From NCBI RefSeq assembly GCF_008042035.1, contig NZ_RDBL01000006.1, forward strand, positions 1 to 51,644: a DNA stretch of 51,644 bases, read 5' to 3'. Under the pieces are notes generated by a model. That model searched no databases. It was given only the letters and a program-made list of their open reading frames with translations, and had not been told where the DNA came from. Shown piece by piece: positions 33,121 through 41,717 of this stretch (its first letter is position 1; every line of letters starts with the position of its first letter). Source of the DNA: Streptomyces sp. col6. GTDB taxonomy: Bacteria; Actinomycetota; Actinomycetes; Streptomycetales; Streptomycetaceae. A program made the translations under genes and the position numbers.

Positions 33121-33179
33121 GTGGGGCCCGGTGCGCGCGGCGGGGGACACAGCACGCACACCGGGGTCTGGGAGGGCCG

Positions 33180-34349
33180 TCAGCCGGCGAACTCCGCCAG
33201 CCGCTTCACGGTCTCGGCCGGCAGCGGCATGGACGCGATCTCGTCGGCGACCTTGCGGGCGCCCACCTTGGCGCTCTCGGACGCGAGCAGGGCGCGCGCC
33301 GCCTCGGTGACCGCGTCGGCGGTCAGGTCCGGGGCGAAGACGACCTCGCCGGCGCCCGCGTCGCGCACCGCGCGGCCGTTGGCCGGGCCGTCCGCGCCCT
33401 GCGGCAGCACCAGCTGCGGGAGCCCGGCGGCGAGGGTGGCGAGCGTGGTGCCGGCGCCGCCGTGCTGGACGACGAGCGACGCGCTCTCCAGCGCCTTGGC
33501 CTGGGCGACCCACGGCACGGCGACCACGCGGTCGGGCAGCTCGCCGAGCTCCTCGACGGGGACCACGGGGCCGGCCGCGACGAGCAGCGGCACGTTCAGC
33601 GGCAGCAGGCCCTGGACGACCGTGCGCAGCACGTCCGCCGAGCCGAGGGCGGTGCCGAGGGTGACGTAGACGAACGGCTCCGAGCCGCTGCGGAACGGCT
33701 CGGGCAGCTCGCCCGGCTCCGCGTAGGCGACCGAGCGCTGCTCGATGCGGGGCAGCGGCGCGGCCAGGAAGTACGGGTCCTGGATGGACGGCGGGCAGAT
33801 GTCGATGTACGTACGGGCCAGGGCCAGCAGCTGGCCGCCCGGCACGTCGACACCGAGGTCGGCGGCGGTGGCGAGCAGCTTCTCCTGGACGGCCAGGTCC
33901 TCGGGGCCCTGGGCCATCAGCCCGACGCCGTGCGCGACGGCGGGGATGCCCGCGAGGCTCGCGGCGAAGGAGGCGCCGGGGTTCAGCGCCTCGTAGACGA
34001 CGAGGTCGGGGCGGAGCCGCTCCAGCTCGGGTGCCAGGTCGGCGGCTACCCAGCGGGGCAGCACGGAGCCGAACACCTCGATGTGCAGGGCCGCCAGGAC
34101 CTCCGGCGGGACATCCTGCGCGCCGAGGTCGCCGCCCTCGTGGCCCATGGCGCGAACGGCTTCCATGAACGCCTCGGGGACCGGGCGCCCGGCCTTGACC
34201 GGGTCGAGGCCGGCCCGCACCAGGGCGGGATGCAGCTGCTCACCCGTGGCGAAGAAGACCTCGTGGCCCGCCGCCTTGGCGGCCGTCGCCAGAGGGATGA
34301 GGGGATAGACGTGGCCGAAGTTTCCGGCGCCGGCAAAGAGGATTCTCAT
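33180..34349 (-). CDS. GT1-family glycosyltransferase
   Basis: The protein has 389 residues of GT-B fold. The N-terminus MRILFAGAGNFGHVYPLIPLA is typical of actinobacterial antibiotic glycosyltransferases. The C-terminal donor site reads SLVVQHGGAGTTLATLAAGLPQLVLPQGADGPANGRAV, with the HGGxGT motif and the PxxxDQ-like segment as PQGADGP. The enzyme should transfer a sugar from an NDP donor to a small-molecule acceptor. It is divergent from the TDP-hexose 2,3-dehydratase gene and is the only glycosyltransferase near the deoxysugar pathway, so it probably uses that sugar. No P450-like activator of DesVIII type is present. Confidence 0.88.
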   Translation of the reverse strand: MRILFAGAGNFGHVYPLIPLATAAKAAGHEVFFATGEQLHPALVRAGLDPVKAGRPVPEAFMEAVRAMGHEGGDLGAQDVPPEVLAALHIEVFGSVLPRWVAADLAPELERLRPDLVVYEALNPGASFAASLAGIPAVAHGVGLMAQGPEDLAVQEKLLATAADLGVDVPGGQLLALARTYIDICPPSIQDPYFLAAPLPRIEQRSVAYAEPGELPEPFRSGSEPFVYVTLGTALGSADVLRTVVQGLLPLNVPLLVAAGPVVPVEELGELPDRVVAVPWVAQAKALESASLVVQHGGAGTTLATLAAGLPQLVLPQGADGPANGRAVRDAGAGEVVFAPDLTADAVTEAARALLASESAKVGARKVADEIASMPLPAETVKRLAEFAG

Positions 34350-34410
34350 ACCGCCTCAGCGTAAGGACGCCGACCCACCTTGTCTAGTGCCGCTAGAAAA
34401 TTTATCACTG

Positions 34411-34453
34411 ACAACTACGCATATTGACACAGCAGTTGTTTGAGTCGGACTCA
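34411..34453. promoter_or_regulatory. AT-rich divergent promoter with dyads
   Basis: The gap 34350-34603 between the glycosyltransferase and 2,3-dehydratase genes is AT-rich at 34380-34440. It contains ACAACT (34411-34416) with AGTTGT (34434-34439), a TTGACA (34424-34429) possible -35 box, and the near-palindrome TGAGT-CGG-ACTCA (34441-34453). No good -10 is visible at standard spacing. These look like regulator sites for the sugar genes. Confidence 0.4.
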
Positions 34454-34526
34454 AGGACTCCTGTGGGGCCTCTCCAGCGGAAGCCCATCGCCACGGCCCA
34501 TCGTCGAGCTGCGGCCGCCTGCCCTG

Positions 34527-34589
34527 GCTCGCGGGAAACGGCAGAGCGCTCGCGGCAAACAGCATGGCGCTCGCGGGAAACGGCCCAGC
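34527..34589 (+). repeat. Three tandem 21-nt repeats before the 2,3-dehydratase gene
   Basis: Units 34527-34547, 34548-34568 and 34569-34589 are contiguous and all begin GCTCGCGG(G/C)AAAC. Units 1 and 3 differ only near the end; unit 2 has a few changes. They end exactly at the GAAGGAG ribosome site of the ATG at 34604. The open frame through them (SRETAER, SRQTAWR, SRETAQR) looks like unused leader. A 21-nt period is two DNA turns, so stacked binding sites are possible. Confidence 0.8.
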
Positions 34590-34603
34590 GAAGGAGTTCT
34601 CCG

Positions 34604-36001
34604 ATGACCATCACCCAGGCCGCGCCCCCCGGCGTCGCCACCAGCGCGGCGGGGCGGTTCACGCTCTCCGCGCAGGCGCTCGACAGCGCGGTGACACCGA
34701 ACGCGGTGTTCCGCGACTGGTTCGACGCCCAGCGCCGTACCAACCGCTACGACGTGCGCCGCATCCCGTTCTCCGAGCTCGTCGGCTGGCACTTCGAGGA
34801 GTCCACCGGGAACCTCGTGCACGACAGCGGGCAGTTCTTCTCCGTGGAGGGGCTGAGCCTGCGCACCGAGTGGGACGGCCACGAGCACTCCTGGTCCCAG
34901 CCGATCATCAACCAGCCCGAGGTCGGCATCCTGGGCATCGTCGTCAAGGAGTTCGACGGCGTCCTGCACTGCCTGATGCAGGCCAAGATGGAGCCCGGCA
35001 ACGTCGACACGGTCCAGCTCTCCCCCACCGTGCAGGCCACCCGCAGCAACTACACGGGCGTGCACAAGGGCGCCGCCGTCCGCTACATCGAGTACTTCAC
35101 CCCGCCGCGCGCTCGCTCCCGGGTCCTCTACGACTCCCTCCAGTCGGAGCAGGGCTCCTGGTTCCTGCGCAAGCGCAACCGGAACATGCTGGTCGAGGCC
35201 GTCGGGGACGTACCGCCGCACGAGGACTTCGTCTGGCTGACGCTCGGCCAGATCAACCAGCTCCTGTACGAGTCCAACGTCATCAACATGGACGCGCGCA
35301 CCGTCCTGTCGATGATCCCGGCGCTCACCGGCAGCGGCCCCTCGCTGCACTCCACCGAGCACGTGCTGAGCCGGCTCACCGAGATCAAGGCCCGCCGGCA
35401 GCTCGTCCAGCGCACCATCCCGCTGAACCGGGTCCAGCGCTGGCGGCGCACCGACCACGAGATCGTCCACGACACCGGGCACCACTTCACCGTCATCGCC
35501 GCCTCCGTGGCCGCCGCGAACCGCGAGGTCAAGAGCTGGACGCAGCCGCTGCTCGCCCCCGCCGAACAGGGGCTCTCCGCGTTCCTGATCCGCCGGATCG
35601 GTGGCGTACCGCACCTGCTGGCGCACGCCAGGTCCGAGGCCGGCGTGCTCGACGTGGCCGAGCTGGGCCCCACCGTGCAGTGCCAGCCGGGCCGGGCGCT
35701 GTCCCTGCCGCGCCACCAGCAGCCGCGCTATCTGGACGTCGTCCTGGGCGCCGATCCGGGCCGGCTGCTGTACGACACGGTGCAGTCCGAGGAGGGCGGC
35801 CGGTTCCACCACGCGGGCAATCGCTATGTGCTGATGGAGGTCGGGGAGGAGTTCCCGCTCGACGTGCCCGAGGACTTCACCTGGGTGACCGCGAGCCAGC
35901 TCTCCGGCCTGGTCCGGCACAGCAACTATCTGAACGTCGAGGCCCGCACGCTGCTCACCGGCCTGCGCGCGGCCTGGTCCCTGGGCGGGGTGTACGCATG
36001 A
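34604..36001 (+). CDS. TDP-4-keto-6-deoxyhexose 2,3-dehydratase
   Basis: I use ATG 34604 (MTITQAAPPGVATSA), behind GAAGGAG; the longer frame to 34424 is made of the tandem repeats. The product has 465 residues. It shows the internal duplication typical of this family: IPFSELVGWHFEESTGNLVHDSGQFFSVEGL near residue 50 and IPLNRVQRWRRTDHEIVHDTGHHFTVIA near residue 270, each followed by a WxQPxxxxxExGxL block and a GPTVQxxxxN/R segment. The enzyme removes the C2 hydroxyl, starting 2,6-dideoxysugar synthesis. It overlaps the next gene by ATGA. Confidence 0.9.
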   Translation: MTITQAAPPGVATSAAGRFTLSAQALDSAVTPNAVFRDWFDAQRRTNRYDVRRIPFSELVGWHFEESTGNLVHDSGQFFSVEGLSLRTEWDGHEHSWSQPIINQPEVGILGIVVKEFDGVLHCLMQAKMEPGNVDTVQLSPTVQATRSNYTGVHKGAAVRYIEYFTPPRARSRVLYDSLQSEQGSWFLRKRNRNMLVEAVGDVPPHEDFVWLTLGQINQLLYESNVINMDARTVLSMIPALTGSGPSLHSTEHVLSRLTEIKARRQLVQRTIPLNRVQRWRRTDHEIVHDTGHHFTVIAASVAAANREVKSWTQPLLAPAEQGLSAFLIRRIGGVPHLLAHARSEAGVLDVAELGPTVQCQPGRALSLPRHQQPRYLDVVLGADPGRLLYDTVQSEEGGRFHHAGNRYVLMEVGEEFPLDVPEDFTWVTASQLSGLVRHSNYLNVEARTLLTGLRAAWSLGGVYA

Positions 36002-36969
36002 CGGGCGCACGGGTACTGCGGCTCGGGGTGCTGGGCTGCGCGGACATCGCGCTGCGGCGGACGCTGCCCTCGCTGGAGCGGCAGCCGCTGGTCGAGGTGA
36101 CGGCGGTGGCCAGCCGCCGCATCGAGCGGGCCCGGGAGTTCAGCGAGAGGTTCGGCGGCGCGGCCGTCGAGGGGTACGAACGGTTGCTGGAGCGGGACGA
36201 TGTGGACGCCGTCTACATCCCGCTGCCGCCCGCGCTGCACGCGGAGTGGACGCTGCGGGCGCTGGCGGCCGGCAAGCACGTGTGGTGCGAGAAGCCGTTC
36301 GCGACGGACCTCGCGGAGGCCGAGAAGGCGGTGGCGGCGGCGCGCGAGCGCGGGCTGCTGCTGATGGAGAACTTCATGTTCCTTCACCACTCCCAGCACG
36401 CCCGAGTCCGCGAGCTGGTCGCGGACGGCCTCATCGGCGAGGTCCAGCTCTTCGCCTCGGAGTTCGGCATCCCGCTCCAGCCGGCGGCGGACGGCTCGGG
36501 CGGGCTGCGGCGGGCCAGCACCCTGCCGGAGGTCGCCGCCTATCCGCTGCGCGCGGCGCAGCTGTTCCTCGGCCCGGGGCTGCGGGTGGCCGGTGCGCAG
36601 GTGCGCCCGGCGAGCGCGCACGGGCCGAGCCCGGCCGGCAGCGCCCTGCTCGAATCGCCCGACGGGATCGCGGCGCAGCTCTCGTACGGGGTGGAGCACG
36701 CCTACCGCAGCGGCTACGAACTGTGGGGCAGCCGGGGACGGGTGCGGCTGGAGCGGGCGTTCAGCACGCCCGACGAGTACACCCCCGTGCTCAAGGTGGA
36801 ACGCGACGGGCGGGCCGAGGAGATCGCGCTCGCCCCCGACCAGCACTTCACCAACACCGCCGGGGTCTTCGCCCGCACGGTCCTCCAGGACCAGGACTTC
36901 GCCCCGCACGCGGAGGCGGTCCTGGCGCACGCGCGTCTGGTCGAGGAGGTCCAACGGGCGGCCGGCTGA
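35998..36969 (+). CDS. NDP-hexose 3-ketoreductase (Gfo/Idh/MocA family)
   Basis: The protein has 323 residues. RLGVLGCADIALRRTLPSL is the NAD(P)-binding fold with GxxGxA-like loop, YIPLPPALHAEWTLRALAAGKHVWCEKPFA carries the diagnostic EKP motif, and the C-terminal half is the Gfo/Idh/MocA sheet domain. In deoxysugar clusters this partner reduces the 3-keto product of the 2,3-dehydratase, as UrdT or EryBII-like proteins do. Translation is coupled to the dehydratase by an ATGA overlap, and a strong hairpin follows. Confidence 0.88.
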   Translation: MTGARVLRLGVLGCADIALRRTLPSLERQPLVEVTAVASRRIERAREFSERFGGAAVEGYERLLERDDVDAVYIPLPPALHAEWTLRALAAGKHVWCEKPFATDLAEAEKAVAAARERGLLLMENFMFLHHSQHARVRELVADGLIGEVQLFASEFGIPLQPAADGSGGLRRASTLPEVAAYPLRAAQLFLGPGLRVAGAQVRPASAHGPSPAGSALLESPDGIAAQLSYGVEHAYRSGYELWGSRGRVRLERAFSTPDEYTPVLKVERDGRAEEIALAPDQHFTNTAGVFARTVLQDQDFAPHAEAVLAHARLVEEVQRAAG

Positions 36970-36979
36970 CGACCGTTGC

Positions 36980-37030
36980 ACGCGGGGCGGCCTCGATTAT
37001 TACGCCGTAATAATCGAGGCCGCCCCGCGT
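36980..37030. terminator. Long perfect bidirectional hairpin
   Basis: Bases 36981-37003 are the exact reverse complement of 37007-37029, and 36980/37030 also pair, giving a 24-bp stem with a 3-nt loop. The inner half is AT-rich (CGATTATTAC). It lies between the convergent ketoreductase and SnoaL-like genes and should terminate both strands. Confidence 0.9.
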
Positions 37031-37051
37031 CGTGCCGCGTCCGACGTGCCG

Positions 37052-37474
37052 TCAGGCGCCTGCGCCCTGCATGGCGTAGAAGTCGACGCCGAGCTGGTGG
37101 AACATCCCGCCCATGTCCAGCTGGTCCCAGTGCTCGGCCAGCAGGCCGTTCTCCACGCGCCAGATGTCGATCGACTGGAACGTCAGCGTGCGGCCGGTGG
37201 CCTCCACGCCGAAGAAGGCGCCCTGGTGGGTGCCCGAGTACTCGAAGCGCCCGGAGACGCGGTCGCCGTCCGAGATCACGTCGTGCACGGCGATCGTGAT
37301 GTCCGGGAACGCGGCGAATATCTGCTTCCAGAACTCGGTGTTGGCCTCGATGCCGTCCTCGACCACCGGGTTGTGGTCGATGTGGCCGGCCGCGGTGTGC
37401 TCGCTCATCCGGCTGATGTCGTGATCGTTGATCATGTCGACGAAGGACTGGATGAGTGCGCGGTGGTCTGCCAT
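37052..37474 (-). CDS. SnoaL-like ester cyclase-family protein
   Basis: This 140-residue protein has a single SnoaL-like fold: LIQSFVDMINDHDISRMSEHTA, HIDHNPVVEDGIEANTEFWKQIFAAFPDITI, FEYSGTHQGAFFGVEATGRTLTF and WRVENGLLAEHWDQLDMGGMFHQLG. The EHWDxxD segment is typical of ester cyclases and related polyketide cyclases, where the acidic residues act in ring closure. It sits between two parts of the deoxysugar gene set on the opposite strand, so a role in the same pathway is possible but unproven. Confidence 0.82.
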   Translation of the reverse strand: MADHRALIQSFVDMINDHDISRMSEHTAAGHIDHNPVVEDGIEANTEFWKQIFAAFPDITIAVHDVISDGDRVSGRFEYSGTHQGAFFGVEATGRTLTFQSIDIWRVENGLLAEHWDQLDMGGMFHQLGVDFYAMQGAGA

Positions 37475-37608
37475 GGGTGTGCCTTCCTCGTGCTCGCCTC
37501 AGGGAACGCTCCGAGGATCTGCACCGGCGGTCGAGCGGCCCTGGAGGCGTCCTGTGGCGCGGCCGATCCCCGATCTGTTCTCAAGTGCCCGCTCCTAGCG
37601 TCGACGGC

Positions 37609-38676
37609 ATGAAGGCTCTCGTACTCTCCGGCGGGGCCGGAACCCGCCTGCGCCCCCTCACCCACACATCCGCCAAGCAGTTGGTGCCCGTGGCCAACAA
37701 GCCGGTGCTCTTCTACGGTCTCGAAGCGATCGCGGACGCCGGTATCAAGCAGGTCGGCATCATCGTCGGGAGCACCGCCGACGAGATCAGGGAGGCCGTC
37801 GGCGACGGCTCCGCGTTCGGCATCGAGGTGACCTACATCCCGCAGGACGCGCCGCTGGGCCTGGCCCACGCCGTGCTGATCGCGCAGGACTTCCTCGGCG
37901 ACGACGACTTCGTCATGTACCTCGGCGACAACTTCATCGTCGGCGGCATCACGGACCTCGTCGACGGCTTCCGCGCCGACCGGCCCGACGCGCAGATCCT
38001 GCTCACCCAGGTCTCCGACCCGAAGGCGTTCGGCGTCGCCGAGCTGGGCCCCGACGGCCGGGTCACCGGCCTGGAGGAGAAGCCGCAGCACCCCAAGAGC
38101 GACCTCGCCCTGGTCGGCGTCTACCTCTTCACGCCCGCCGTCCACGAGGCCGTCCGCTCCATCGAGCCGTCCTGGCGCGGCGAGCTGGAGATCACCCACG
38201 CGCTCCAGTGGCTCATCGACAACGGCCGCGACGTGCGCTCCACCACGATCTCCGGCTACTGGAAGGACACCGGCAACGTCACCGACATGCTGGAGGTCAA
38301 CCGGTCCGTCCTGGAGACCTCGGAGCAGCGCATCGAGGGCAGCGTCGACGCGAACAGCGAGATCATCGGCCGCGTCCAGATCGAGGAGGGGGCGTCCGTC
38401 GTCGGCTCCCGCATCGTGGGCCCGGCGGTCATCGGTGCCGGCACCGTCGTCACCTCCTCGTACGTCGGACCGTTCACGTCCGTCTCGCGCAACTGTGTGA
38501 TCAGCGACAGCGAGATCGAGTTCTCCATCGTGCTGGACGACTCCTCGCTCAACGGGGTCCGCCGCGTGGAGGCGTCGATCATCGGGCGGAACGTCGTGGT
38601 GACGCCCGCCCCGCGGATGCCCGCGGCCCACCGTTTCGTCCTCGGCGACCACAGCAAGGTGCAGATCTCCTCATGA
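37609..38676 (+). CDS. rfbA: Glucose-1-phosphate thymidylyltransferase (long, StrD-type)
   Basis: The protein has 355 residues from ATG 37609. The nucleotidyltransferase signature MKALVLSGGAGTRLRPLTHTSAKQLVPVANKPV is followed by PLGLAHAVLIAQDFLGDDDFVMYLGDN and EEKP. The C-terminal quarter (GSVDANSEIIGRVQIEEGASVVGSRI) is a left-handed beta-helix, which marks the long antibiotic-cluster form rather than the short RmlA. It makes dTDP-glucose from glucose-1-phosphate and dTTP. The stop overlaps the next start (ATGA), giving an A-B-D order operon. Confidence 0.92.
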   Translation: MKALVLSGGAGTRLRPLTHTSAKQLVPVANKPVLFYGLEAIADAGIKQVGIIVGSTADEIREAVGDGSAFGIEVTYIPQDAPLGLAHAVLIAQDFLGDDDFVMYLGDNFIVGGITDLVDGFRADRPDAQILLTQVSDPKAFGVAELGPDGRVTGLEEKPQHPKSDLALVGVYLFTPAVHEAVRSIEPSWRGELEITHALQWLIDNGRDVRSTTISGYWKDTGNVTDMLEVNRSVLETSEQRIEGSVDANSEIIGRVQIEEGASVVGSRIVGPAVIGAGTVVTSSYVGPFTSVSRNCVISDSEIEFSIVLDDSSLNGVRRVEASIIGRNVVVTPAPRMPAAHRFVLGDHSKVQISS

Positions 38677-39665
38677 CCGACACACGCATCCTCGTCACCG
38701 GCGGCGCCGGCTTCATCGGCTCCCACTACGTCCGTACGCTGCTGGGCCCGGACGGGCCCGGCGACGTCACCGTGACCGTCCTCGACAAGCTCACCTACGC
38801 GGGCAACCCCGCCAACCTGGACGAGGTCCGGAGCAACCCCCGCTTCTCCTTCGTCCCGGGCGACATCTGCGACCGCGAGCTGGTCGCACGGGTGGTGGCC
38901 GGGCACGACCAGATCGTGCACTTCGCCGCCGAGTCGCACGTCGACCGCTCCATCCAGGGCGCCGCGGAGTTCATCACGACCAACGTCCTGGGCACCCAGA
39001 CCCTCCTGGACGCGGCGGTGCGCCGGCCGGGCGGCCCGGCCCGGTTCCTGCACGTGTCGACCGACGAGGTGTACGGGTCGATCGACGAGGGCTCCTGGCC
39101 GGAGACGGACCCGCTGCGCCCCAACTCCCCGTACGCGGCCTCGAAGGCGTCCTCCGACCTGGTCGCCCTGTCGTACCACCGCACCCACGGACTCGACGTC
39201 CGGGTGACCCGCTGCTCGAACAACTACGGCCACCACCATTTCCCCGAGAAGGTCATCCCGCTGTTCGTCACCAACCTCCTGGACGGGCACAAGGTGCCGC
39301 TGTACGGCGAGGGGCTGAACGTGCGGGACTGGCTGCACATAGACGACCACGTCCAGGGCCTGGAGCTGGTGCGAACCGGTGGCCGTCCGGGCGAGGTCTA
39401 CAACATCGGTGGTGGCACGGAGCTGAGCAACAAGGAGCTGACCGAACTGCTGCTGGAGCTGTCGGGCTCCACCTGGCAGAGCGTCGAGCACGTGGCGGAC
39501 CGGCTCGGGCACGATCTGCGCTACTCGGTCGACTGCACCAAGATCCGCGAGGAGCTGGGCTACCGGCCGCGCAAGGACTTCACGCAGGGGCTGCGGGAGA
39601 CCTTCGACTGGTACCGGGACAACCGCGCCTGGTGGGAGCCGCTGAAGAACAAGGCCTCCTTGTGA
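38673..39665 (+). CDS. rfbB: dTDP-glucose 4,6-dehydratase
   Basis: The protein has 330 residues of the extended short-chain dehydrogenase family. RILVTGGAGFIGSHYVRTLL binds NAD, FAAESHVDRSI is conserved in RmlB proteins, VSTDEVYGSI holds the Thr-Asp-Glu active-site trio, and SPYAASKASSDL is the YxxxK pair. NNYGHHHFPEKVIPLFVTNLLDG is also diagnostic. It converts dTDP-glucose to dTDP-4-keto-6-deoxyglucose, the branch point for the 2,3-dehydratase encoded at 34604. It is coupled to both neighbours by ATGA and GTGA overlaps. Confidence 0.95.
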   Translation: MTDTRILVTGGAGFIGSHYVRTLLGPDGPGDVTVTVLDKLTYAGNPANLDEVRSNPRFSFVPGDICDRELVARVVAGHDQIVHFAAESHVDRSIQGAAEFITTNVLGTQTLLDAAVRRPGGPARFLHVSTDEVYGSIDEGSWPETDPLRPNSPYAASKASSDLVALSYHRTHGLDVRVTRCSNNYGHHHFPEKVIPLFVTNLLDGHKVPLYGEGLNVRDWLHIDDHVQGLELVRTGGRPGEVYNIGGGTELSNKELTELLLELSGSTWQSVEHVADRLGHDLRYSVDCTKIREELGYRPRKDFTQGLRETFDWYRDNRAWWEPLKNKASL

Positions 39666-40555
39666 CCCGCTGGCTGGTCACGGGGGCGCGGGGTCTGCTC
39701 GGCCGGGAGCTGCTGCCGGCTCTCGACCGGGCGGGCCGGCCGTACGTCGCCCTGGGCCACGAGGACCTGGACGTGACGGACCCCCGGGCCGTGCGCGCGG
39801 CGATGACCGCGCACCGGCCGGGGATCGTGGTCAACGCCGCCGCCTACACGGACGTGGACGCGGCGGAGGCCGAGCCGGCCCGCGCCCTGCGGGTCAACGG
39901 CACGGGCCCGCGCCGGCTGGCCGCGGCGTGCGGGGAGTTCGGCGCACTGCTGCTGCACGTCTCGACGGACTACGTGTTCTCCGGCGAGGCCCGCACGCCG
40001 TACGCCGAGGACGCCCGCCCGGACCCGCTCGGCGCGTACGGCCGCTCCAAGCTGGAGGGCGAGCGCGCGGTCCTGCAACTCCTCCCGTGGACCGGTTACG
40101 TGGCGCGCACCGCCTGGCTGTACGGGGACGGCGGCCGGGGCTTCGTCTCCACGCTGATCCGCCTGGAGCGCGAGCGGGAGATCGTCGAGGTCGCGGACGG
40201 CCAGTGCGGCCAGCCCACCTGGAGCGCGGACGCGGCCGGCCGGCTGGTCGCGCTCGGTCTGGCGGCCCTGGGCGGTGCGGCGGCCCCGGGTGTCTACCAC
40301 GCGACGAACTCCGGCCACTGCACCCGCGTGGAGCTGGCCCGGGAGGTCTTCCGCCTCCTGGGCGCGGACCCGTCCCGTATCCGCCCGGTCCCGGCCGCGT
40401 CGTTCGCGGCGCCCGCGCCCCGGCCGCGGTACTCCGCGCTGGGGCACGCGCGGTGGGAGGCGGCGGGGCTGGGGGCGATGCGGGACTGGCGCGAGGGGCT
40501 GGCCGCGGCGTGGCCGGCGCTGCGGGCGGGGGTCGCGGTCGCCCGCGCGGGGTGA
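39662..40555 (+). CDS. rfbD: dTDP-4-keto-sugar reductase (RmlD-like)
   Basis: The GTG at 39662 overlaps the preceding stop (GTGA) and gives 297 residues. RWLVTGARGLLGRELLPAL is the NADPH site, VVNAAAYTDVDAAEAEP and HVSTDYVFSGEARTPYAED are conserved in RmlD-like reductases, and GAYGRSKLEGERAV is the YxxxK pair. True rhamnose operons also have a 3,5-epimerase (RmlC), which is absent here, so this protein more likely acts as the 4-ketoreductase of a D-configured 2,6-dideoxyhexose, as UrdR does. Confidence 0.88.
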   Translation: MTRWLVTGARGLLGRELLPALDRAGRPYVALGHEDLDVTDPRAVRAAMTAHRPGIVVNAAAYTDVDAAEAEPARALRVNGTGPRRLAAACGEFGALLLHVSTDYVFSGEARTPYAEDARPDPLGAYGRSKLEGERAVLQLLPWTGYVARTAWLYGDGGRGFVSTLIRLEREREIVEVADGQCGQPTWSADAAGRLVALGLAALGGAAAPGVYHATNSGHCTRVELAREVFRLLGADPSRIRPVPAASFAAPAPRPRYSALGHARWEAAGLGAMRDWREGLAAAWPALRAGVAVARAG

Positions 40556-40591
40556 GCGGGGCCTTCTCCGGGTACGGCCGGGCGGCCCGCC

Positions 40592-41074
40592 TCAGACCGG
40601 GCGTTCGGTGCCGAGGGTGATGCGGCCGTTCGTCCAGGCGGGCAGGGACCGGGCGAGTCTGTTCAGCGACGGGCCCCGTACGTGGTGCAGATGGACCGCG
40701 AGTCGCGTACCGAACAGCGCCTCGAAATGGGCTCCGAGGCCCTGTCCGGTGCCGGTGAACCTGGCATCGGCCGGGATGTCGGGCCGTGGGGGTTCGTCGA
40801 TCCGGTACACGCACAGCGCCCGTCGGTCCGCGATCGGTCCGGGGAGGACGGCGACCGCCCGGACCGCCGGCCAGCCCAGCTTGATCACGGGGTCGTGCCC
40901 GAACGCCTGGTGGTACGCGATGCCTTCGGGATGGAAGCGGACGGCCGGATCGTCGGGGCGGGCCGGTGTGGGCCCGCCCGTGTACGCGCGGATCGTGGTC
41001 AGCAGCGTACTTCCGGGCCGGTAGAAGAGGGACTGCCGGTAAAGCTGTCGGTCGTGCGAGGACTCCTGACCCAT
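40592..41074 (-). CDS. Hypothetical protein
   Basis: The protein has 160 residues (MGQESSHDRQLYRQSLFYRPG), without signal peptide or membrane segment. It contains STLLTTIRAYTGGP, GIAYHQAFGHDPVIKLGWPAVRAVAVLPG and RALCVYRIDEPPRP. Codon use is native and the gene converges on the deoxysugar operon with 36 bp between stops. I do not recognise the family. About 95 bp separate its start from the divergent membrane-protein gene. Confidence 0.6.
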   Translation of the reverse strand: MGQESSHDRQLYRQSLFYRPGSTLLTTIRAYTGGPTPARPDDPAVRFHPEGIAYHQAFGHDPVIKLGWPAVRAVAVLPGPIADRRALCVYRIDEPPRPDIPADARFTGTGQGLGAHFEALFGTRLAVHLHHVRGPSLNRLARSLPAWTNGRITLGTERPV

Positions 41075-41169
41075 CTCGCGACTCCTTCACAGCCTCGTTC
41101 GGGCCGGTGGTCGCATCAGCCTCGCACGAGCCCGTTCCGCACACCACGCCCTTTGATTAAGGTGCGCCC

Positions 41170-41691
41170 ATGGCCACCGCGCGCGCCCACGAACCCGCCC
41201 TGCTCGATCCCAAGGGCCCGGCGATCACGGCCATCGCCTGCACCGTGGGCGCGATCCTGCTGCTGGGTGCGGGCGGAGCCGCCGTCTACACCGCGGTCCG
41301 TACGGTCTCCGAGATCGGGGAGACCGGCAGCGGGTGGACCTGGGCGGGCGCCGCCCTCTTCCTGGTCGCCGTGTTCGTCGCCTACGTCGGGTGGTCGACC
41401 GTCGTCTCCGCCCGTATGGAACGCCGGCTCACCCTCCGGCTCGCCGCCACCGGTGTCGACGCGACCGCCCTGGTCCTGTCGGCCTCCGCCGCCCCGCCGT
41501 CCAACGACGACCACGAGCAGGTCCGGCTGCTGATACGGGTCGACGGACAGGGGTTCGAACCGTTCGAGTGCGCGTGCGACCTGCTGGCGTACCAGTTCGG
41601 GGACGCCGCACAGGGGACGGCGCTGCCGGCCCGGGTCGACCCCGAGACGCGCGTGTTCACCCTCGCCCCCGTGGTGTCTCCACAGCCCTGA
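41170..41691 (+). CDS. Small two-helix membrane protein
   Basis: The protein has 173 residues. Two membrane helices are visible near residues 17-45 (ITAIACTVGAILLLGAGGAAVYTAV) and 57-80 (TWAGAALFLVAVFVAYVGW). The C-terminal half is soluble (LRLAATGVDATALVLSASAAPPS, VRLLIRVDGQGFEPFECACDLLAYQFGDAA) and resembles the small beta domain of DUF3592-like proteins. It is 26 bp upstream of the KimA-like permease gene, so the two are probably co-transcribed. Confidence 0.65.
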   Translation: MATARAHEPALLDPKGPAITAIACTVGAILLLGAGGAAVYTAVRTVSEIGETGSGWTWAGAALFLVAVFVAYVGWSTVVSARMERRLTLRLAATGVDATALVLSASAAPPSNDDHEQVRLLIRVDGQGFEPFECACDLLAYQFGDAAQGTALPARVDPETRVFTLAPVVSPQP

Positions 41692-41717
41692 AGTCACCGC
41701 CCGTTGTGATGGGGTGT

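Noticed and set aside
39662..40555. Rhamnose biosynthesis operon
   Set aside because: No RmlC epimerase; the 2,3-dehydratase and 3-ketoreductase point to a 2,6-dideoxyhexose.
41092..41717. ydaO (c-di-AMP) riboswitch before the KimA-like permease
   Set aside because: Only 26 bp precede the permease gene, and the gap before the small membrane gene shows no such structure.
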